This document shows positions 7,388 through 11,487 of a DNA stretch of 11,487 bases, one piece after another. The stretch is from Gammaproteobacteria bacterium. Its GTDB lineage: Bacteria; Pseudomonadota; Gammaproteobacteria; Berkiellales; Berkiellaceae. The position numbers and the translations under genes are program-made. The stretch lies in the NCBI GenBank assembly GCA_016874315.1, contig VGTX01000015.1, positions 1 to 11,487 on the forward strand, given 5' to 3'. How positions within the stretch are numbered: the stretch's first letter is position 1; each line of letters begins with the position of its first letter. A model generated the notes under the pieces. That model saw nothing but the letters and a program-made list of their open reading frames with translations, did not search any database and was not told the DNA's origin.

Positions 7388-10099
7388 ATGAAAGACACAT
7401 TAAATCTTTATCAAACCACTTTTCCAATGAAAGCTGATTTACCAGCGAAAGAGCCAAAAATTTTATCAGATTGGCTTAATCAAAATGTCTATCAGGAATT
7501 ACAAAAAGAACGTAGTGGCGCCCCAATATTCCGATTAACTGATGGTCCGCCATACTCAAATGGTCCGATTCATATAGGCCATGCAGCAAACAAGATTCTC
7601 AAAGATATTATTCTAAAGTCCAAACTCCTTGATGGCTATCAAGTTCCATTTGTTCCTGGTTGGGATTGCCACGGACTACCTATTGAAGTTCAAGTTGAAA
7701 AGAAATTTGGCTCTAAATTAACCCCCTCTGATTTTCGAGCAAAATGTCGTGAGTACGCTCACTCTCAAATCGCATTGCAAATGGATGGGTTCAAGCGATT
7801 AGGGATCTTGGCTGATTGGGAAAATCCATACCGTACTATGGACTATTCTTATGAGGCGCAAACTATTCGCCATCTTGCACATGTTTGTGCTGAAGGCCTG
7901 CTCATTCCTGGATATAAGCCAGTACATTGGTGTACCCATTGCCAGTCCTCTCTCGCAGAAGCAGAGACCGAGTTCACGACCCAAGTTGCTGCAACACTTG
8001 ATGTAACCTTTACATTGACAAAAGAGTGGGGTTATCAAGACAGCACCCTGCCCGTATCTGTTGTTATTTGGACAACAACGCCCTGGACTCTTCCTTCGAA
8101 CCAAGCGATTGCCTATCATCCTTCCGATCGGTATGTCGCCGTAATTTATAAAGGTGTGTGTTACCCAATTCATGAAGCTCGTGTTGAATCTTGCCTTGCA
8201 AAATGGAAGTGGGTTGCTGAGGATTATAAGATTGTTGAATTCGATACGGCGTTTTTTAAAGACGCATGCGCGCAGCATCTTTTTGTCGCTGACAAAACGG
8301 TTCCATTGGTCGCCACCGACTATGTTACAGCTGATAAAGGAACGGGGTTTGTTCATAATGCCCCCGATCATGGTCCAGAGGATTATGAAATCGGACGCAC
8401 AATTGGATTGAAACCTCTTGAGTTTATCGATTCAAAAGGCTATTTCAATGAGCGTGCAGGAGCCCTCTTGCAAGGCGTTTCGTGGAAAGATGCTCAAGCA
8501 ATTGTCACAGCTGAGCTTGAAAAACAAAATCGTGTTTTGTGCGCAGAGCCATTCGAGCATCAAGCTTTAGTCTGCTGGAGACATAAAACTCCAATCTTCT
8601 ATCGCGCAACACCACAATGGTTCATTACGATGAATGAGCCAATGAAAGCTGCTTTATCTGCCGCTATTAAAACTGTTCAGTGGCATCCTCAATCCGGCGC
8701 TGTTCGTCTTGAAAATATGATCAATGCGCGTCCAGATTGGTGCTTGTCTCGCCAAAGATTCTGGGGTGCTCCGCTGGTTCTGATTTATCACAATCAAACA
8801 CGCCAAATTCACCCAGAAATGCAGCGCATTGCTGAAGCCGTCGCGTCTCGTGTTGAGCAAGAGGGTCTTGAGGCTTGGTTTGGCTCGACCCTGGAGACTT
8901 GGGGTGTAAATCCTTCAGAGGGTTGGGAAAAATCCACCGATACAGTTGATGTTTGGTTTGAATCAGGTTGTGCATTCTATACAGAACGTCGTTCCAATCC
9001 TAATCAACATGTTGTTGCCGATATCTATTTAGAAGGAACCGATCAGTATCGTGGATGGTTCCAATCTTCTTTAATCTGCTCCGTCATCGCCTCAGGTGTC
9101 GCTCCATATCGCACTGTATTAACTCATGGCTTTTTAGTTGATGGTGCAGGTAAGAAAATGTCGAAATCTCTCGGCAATGTCATTGCGCCCGATGAGCTTG
9201 CTCAAAAATATGGAATTGATATTGTGCGCCTTTGGGTGAGTATGACCAACTACGAAGAGGAAATGGCGATTAGTTCGACAATTCTCGATCGGGTTTCCGA
9301 TGGTTATCGTCGTATTCGTAACACATTAAAATTCTTATTGGCTAATTGTGTCGATTTCGATTTGAAAGATATGGTCTCTCCTGAGGCGCTGCCGTTGCTC
9401 GATCGTTGGATTATCCAAGAAGTTACTGAGCTTCAAAAAAATGCTATGGCTGCTTATGGAAGCTATGAGTTTCATCATGTGTCTCGAGCTTTGCTTGATT
9501 TTTGTGTAAATGAGCTAGGCGCTTGCTATTTGGATATCGTTAAAGACCGTCTTTATACTGCGAAAACAAACAGCCATGCACGTAGAAGCGCTCAAACCGC
9601 TTGTTATACAATTTTGCAAAGCTTGATTTGTCAAATCTTGCCAATTATGCCTTTCACTGCAGAGGAAGTGTGGACGCATTTCCCTCAAAAAAGTCATAAT
9701 CGCTCTGTATTATTTAATACATGGCCAATTTTACCTTCCGTTCCTTTCTCAGAGTCAGAATCAAAATTTATCTCAGGATTATGGACACTCAGAAGAGATG
9801 TTCAAATTGTTTTAGAGGAAGCAAGACAATCTGGGAAAATCGGTTCGAGTCTAGAGGCTGTGCTTGTTCTCGATCGTACCACTTATCAAGAACTGTTTGA
9901 TATTGGACAAGAGCTCAAATTCTTCTTCATTGTGTCAGATGTTCAATTTGAAGAATGCGCAGAAAAAATCTTGGTGCGTGTTTCAGAATATGAGAAATGT
10001 CCGCGTTGCTGGCATCGTGTCTTAAAAGAAAACCAAACAGTTTGCGATCGTTGTGAACAAAATCTCTCTCATGACGGGGAGCATCGAACATATGCATAA
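7388..10099 (+). CDS. ileS: Isoleucyl-tRNA synthetase (class I)
   Basis: This cytosolic enzyme charges tRNA(Ile) with isoleucine and edits valine. The 903 residues are slightly shorter than the E. coli enzyme (about 938). In order: the Rossmann catalytic domain opens with DGPPYSNGPIHIGH (HIGH at 62-65) and PGWDCHGLPIE. The CP1 editing domain contains WTTTPWTLPSNQAI and GTGFVHNAPDHGPEDY. The second catalytic motif KMSKS is at 590-594. The helical anticodon-binding region and a C-terminal zinc site follow, with Cys871, Cys874, Cys886 and Cys889 and an ending (HDGEHRTYA) like the enterobacterial enzyme. All signature residues are present, so it should be active and proofreading. The ribosome-binding site (GAG, 4 bases before the ATG) is weak. 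The last 8 bases overlap lspA, indicating one transcript and possible translational coupling. Confidence 0.97.
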   Translation: MKDTLNLYQTTFPMKADLPAKEPKILSDWLNQNVYQELQKERSGAPIFRLTDGPPYSNGPIHIGHAANKILKDIILKSKLLDGYQVPFVPGWDCHGLPIEVQVEKKFGSKLTPSDFRAKCREYAHSQIALQMDGFKRLGILADWENPYRTMDYSYEAQTIRHLAHVCAEGLLIPGYKPVHWCTHCQSSLAEAETEFTTQVAATLDVTFTLTKEWGYQDSTLPVSVVIWTTTPWTLPSNQAIAYHPSDRYVAVIYKGVCYPIHEARVESCLAKWKWVAEDYKIVEFDTAFFKDACAQHLFVADKTVPLVATDYVTADKGTGFVHNAPDHGPEDYEIGRTIGLKPLEFIDSKGYFNERAGALLQGVSWKDAQAIVTAELEKQNRVLCAEPFEHQALVCWRHKTPIFYRATPQWFITMNEPMKAALSAAIKTVQWHPQSGAVRLENMINARPDWCLSRQRFWGAPLVLIYHNQTRQIHPEMQRIAEAVASRVEQEGLEAWFGSTLETWGVNPSEGWEKSTDTVDVWFESGCAFYTERRSNPNQHVVADIYLEGTDQYRGWFQSSLICSVIASGVAPYRTVLTHGFLVDGAGKKMSKSLGNVIAPDELAQKYGIDIVRLWVSMTNYEEEMAISSTILDRVSDGYRRIRNTLKFLLANCVDFDLKDMVSPEALPLLDRWIIQEVTELQKNAMAAYGSYEFHHVSRALLDFCVNELGACYLDIVKDRLYTAKTNSHARRSAQTACYTILQSLICQILPIMPFTAEEVWTHFPQKSHNRSVLFNTWPILPSVPFSESESKFISGLWTLRRDVQIVLEEARQSGKIGSSLEAVLVLDRTTYQELFDIGQELKFFFIVSDVQFEECAEKILVRVSEYEKCPRCWHRVLKENQTVCDRCEQNLSHDGEHRTYA
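10076..10081 (+). promoter_or_regulatory. Ribosome-binding site that decides the lspA start
   Basis: GGGGAG sits inside the end of ileS, 10 bases before the ATG at 10092. The alternative in-frame starts (GTG at 10053 and ATG at 10071) have no Shine-Dalgarno-like sequence, and they would add a polar N-terminal extension ahead of the first membrane helix. Confidence 0.55.
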
Positions 10100-10529
10100 G
10101 AAATCATTTGGCTTGTTTCTTTTGCTCTTTATATTCGATTGGATGACAAAACAGTATCTTAATCAGGCACATGATTTGTTCAGTATATTCTCTTGGGGGG
10201 TGGCAGTAAAACCAGCCCTCAATACAGGGCTTTCTTGGGGGCTCGCGGTCGGATGGAATAATCTTATTGCACTCGCTGCTACAGCCTTTATTCTTTGGTT
10301 TTTGTCTATCAAAATGTATGGCAAAAATGAAGTGGCAGCCATTCTCGTTGCTGCTGGTGGAATAGGGAACTTGTTAGATCGAATGGTGTACGGAGGCGTA
10401 CGCGATTTCATCGCCTTAACTTATAAAAGCCAAGGAATATTTCCAATTTTCAATTGCGCAGATATTTTTTTAACAATCGGGATTATATTATTAATCTGGA
10501 ATGATCGCGCCACATTATTTTCTGAATAA
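10092..10529 (+). CDS. lspA: Lipoprotein signal peptidase (signal peptidase II)
   Basis: This inner-membrane aspartyl protease removes the signal peptide from diacylglyceryl-modified prolipoproteins. With the ATG at 10092 it has 145 residues, somewhat short of the usual 160 or so. Four hydrophobic helices are visible. Helix 1 contains FDWMTK (the conserved FxxDxxxK), followed by the NTGLSWGL segment (family NxGxxF-type). The GNLLDRMVYGGVRDF motif carries Asp105 and the FNCAD motif carries Asp124. These two Asp are 19 residues apart, as in the known catalytic pair (Asp124/Asp143 in characterised LspA), so activity is expected. The frame stays open upstream to a GTG at 10053, but the ribosome-binding site and helix position favour 10092. 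It overlaps ileS by 8 bases, the usual ileS-lspA pairing. A host able to make lipoproteins, with an Lgt enzyme encoded elsewhere, is implied. Confidence 0.93.
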   Translation: MHKKSFGLFLLLFIFDWMTKQYLNQAHDLFSIFSWGVAVKPALNTGLSWGLAVGWNNLIALAATAFILWFLSIKMYGKNEVAAILVAAGGIGNLLDRMVYGGVRDFIALTYKSQGIFPIFNCADIFLTIGIILLIWNDRATLFSE

Positions 10530-10537
10530 CCATAAAA

Positions 10538-10567
10538 TTGCTCAGTAGCTTATAGGTGTGGCATAAT
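10538..10567 (+). promoter_or_regulatory. Extended -10 promoter candidate for aspS
   Basis: TTGCTC (10538-10543) is followed after 18 bases by CATAAT (10562-10567), preceded by TG with one base between, so TGGCATAAT forms an extended -10. A start near 10574 would give a leader of about 34 bases before the aspS ATG. It would allow aspS to be expressed separately from ileS-lspA. Confidence 0.45.
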
Positions 10568-10607
10568 CAGTCAGTTCATTAGGACATTTTTTAGGAGTTC
10601 TTCGTCC

Positions 10608-11487
10608 ATGTTGCAACGTGTTTTTACTCATCAAATCCCTTCAATTCCTTTGCAAAGCATGATTACCTGTTCCGGGTGGTTGTCTACAATCCGCGATCAT
10701 GGTGGAATTGTTTTCTTTCAATTTCGCGATCGGTTCGGAACGCTCCAATGCGTATACGATCCTGCAGAGTTTCATGATATTGACGTGCATGATTTAAAAC
10801 CAGAAACTGTTGTTAGTGTACAAGGAATTCTTTTGGAACGCCCTGATGGTACAAAACAACCTACAGATAAACTTGGACATCTTGAACTGCATGTTAAAAA
10901 AGTAACAATTCATTCCAAAGCAACGGCACTACCTTTCCAGGTTTCCGAAAGTCATAAAATTAATGAAGAGTTACGTTTGCAATATCGATATATTGATTTG
11001 CGACATCCAGAAAGAGCGCATCCATTTTTTGTGCGCTCCGAAGTCAATCATCTCATTAGAGAGTTCCTCAGAAAACATGATTTTATCGAGTGCGAAACTC
11101 CAATTCTTACAAAACCTACTCCAGAAGGTGCTCGTGCATATATCGTCCCTTCACGTATTCATTTGCATAATTTTTATGCTCTTGCACAATCGCCTCAACT
11201 ATATAAACAGCTTATGATGGCGGCAGGATTTGAACGGTATTATCAAATTGCACGTTGCTTTAGAGATGAAGACTTACGAGCCGATCGTCAGCCCGAGTTT
11301 ACACAACTCGATATCGAGATGTCGTTTATTGATGAGCGTATGATTCAAGATCTTATTGAACAGCTTGTGCGCCAAATCTTTACAACTGTGCTCAATGTGA
11401 ATTTGCCAACATTCAAAAGAATGACATACGATGAAGCAATGAAGCGTTATGGTTCAGATAAGCCAGATTTAAGATGCCCACTGTATT
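10608..11487 (+). CDS. aspS: Aspartyl-tRNA synthetase, bacterial type, 3'-truncated by the window edge
   Basis: This class II synthetase attaches Asp to tRNA(Asp). The first 293 codons are visible, about half of the usual 590 or so. The start ATG at 10608 has a clear Shine-Dalgarno AGGAG (10593-10597). Residues about 15-105 form the OB-fold anticodon-binding domain with GWLSTIRDHGG. The catalytic domain follows, with motif 1 (ETPILTKPTPEGARAY, 163-178), the Asp-binding QSPQLYKQ (194-201) and motif 2 (FRDEDLRADRQPEFTQ, 218-233). YGSDKPDLR (281-289) marks the bacterial form, whose GAD insertion and motif 3 must lie off the right edge. His31 in the Asp-His-Gly-Gly loop and Gly81 are the residues associated, from memory, with non-discriminating enzymes that also charge tRNA(Asn); E. 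coli has Leu at the His position. It lies 78 bases after lspA, not the usual neighbour there in enterics. Confidence 0.96.
   Translation, partial: MLQRVFTHQIPSIPLQSMITCSGWLSTIRDHGGIVFFQFRDRFGTLQCVYDPAEFHDIDVHDLKPETVVSVQGILLERPDGTKQPTDKLGHLELHVKKVTIHSKATALPFQVSESHKINEELRLQYRYIDLRHPERAHPFFVRSEVNHLIREFLRKHDFIECETPILTKPTPEGARAYIVPSRIHLHNFYALAQSPQLYKQLMMAAGFERYYQIARCFRDEDLRADRQPEFTQLDIEMSFIDERMIQDLIEQLVRQIFTTVLNVNLPTFKRMTYDEAMKRYGSDKPDLRCPLY

Noticed and set aside
7799..8371. 190-residue open frame on the minus strand inside ileS
   Set aside because: It lies wholly antisense to a well-conserved part of ileS, resembles no family and has no ribosome-binding context. It is a shadow.
10053..10091. 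GTG at 10053 or ATG at 10071 as the lspA start
   Set aside because: They have no ribosome-binding site and would give a polar extension before helix 1. The ATG at 10092 has GGGGAG upstream.

Overview
The window reads as a low-GC proteobacterial chromosome segment, most like the gamma/beta side. Three things point that way. The Obg, IleRS and MurJ sequences align well, from memory, with enterobacterial-type proteins. rpsT is divergent from murJ, followed by ileS-lspA, which is a familiar gammaproteobacterial order. IleRS carries the bacterial-type C-terminal zinc site. I cannot name a genus. The housekeeping genes are compact, while one very large orphan gene sits between them, which would fit a host-associated or intracellular lineage. 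That lifestyle is inference only.

Layout. Positions 1-926 hold the 3' part of obgE, the ribosome-associated GTPase, whose N-terminus lies off the window. After a 115-base A/T-rich gap with a good sigma70-like promoter and a 14-bp palindrome comes a 1358-residue protein (1042-5118) that I do not recognise. It is cytoplasmic-looking, mostly helical, rich in Asn and Cys, with two hydrophobic stretches near the C-terminus and a polar tail. A 216-base convergent intergenic region with two stem-loops separates it from rpsT (ribosomal protein S20) on the minus strand. Divergent from rpsT is murJ (lipid II flippase). A 10-bp stem-loop then follows, and next come ileS (isoleucyl-tRNA synthetase) and lspA (prolipoprotein signal peptidase), which overlap by 8 bases. 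Finally aspS (aspartyl-tRNA synthetase) begins at 10608, behind its own promoter-like element, and runs off the right edge.

How the genes work together. Five of the seven genes serve translation or ribosome assembly (obgE, rpsT, ileS, aspS) or lipoprotein maturation coupled to ileS (lspA). murJ serves peptidoglycan export. ribF, which many gammaproteobacteria carry between murJ and ileS, is absent here. The aspS N-terminal domain has the Asp-His-Gly-Gly loop associated with non-discriminating AspRS. This predicts that Asn-tRNA(Asn) is made through Asp-tRNA(Asn) and GatCAB.

The best candidate for something undescribed is the 1358-residue orphan. No multi-gene accessory system, mobile element, CRISPR array or tRNA gene is visible. 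No gene-free stretch exceeds 216 bases.
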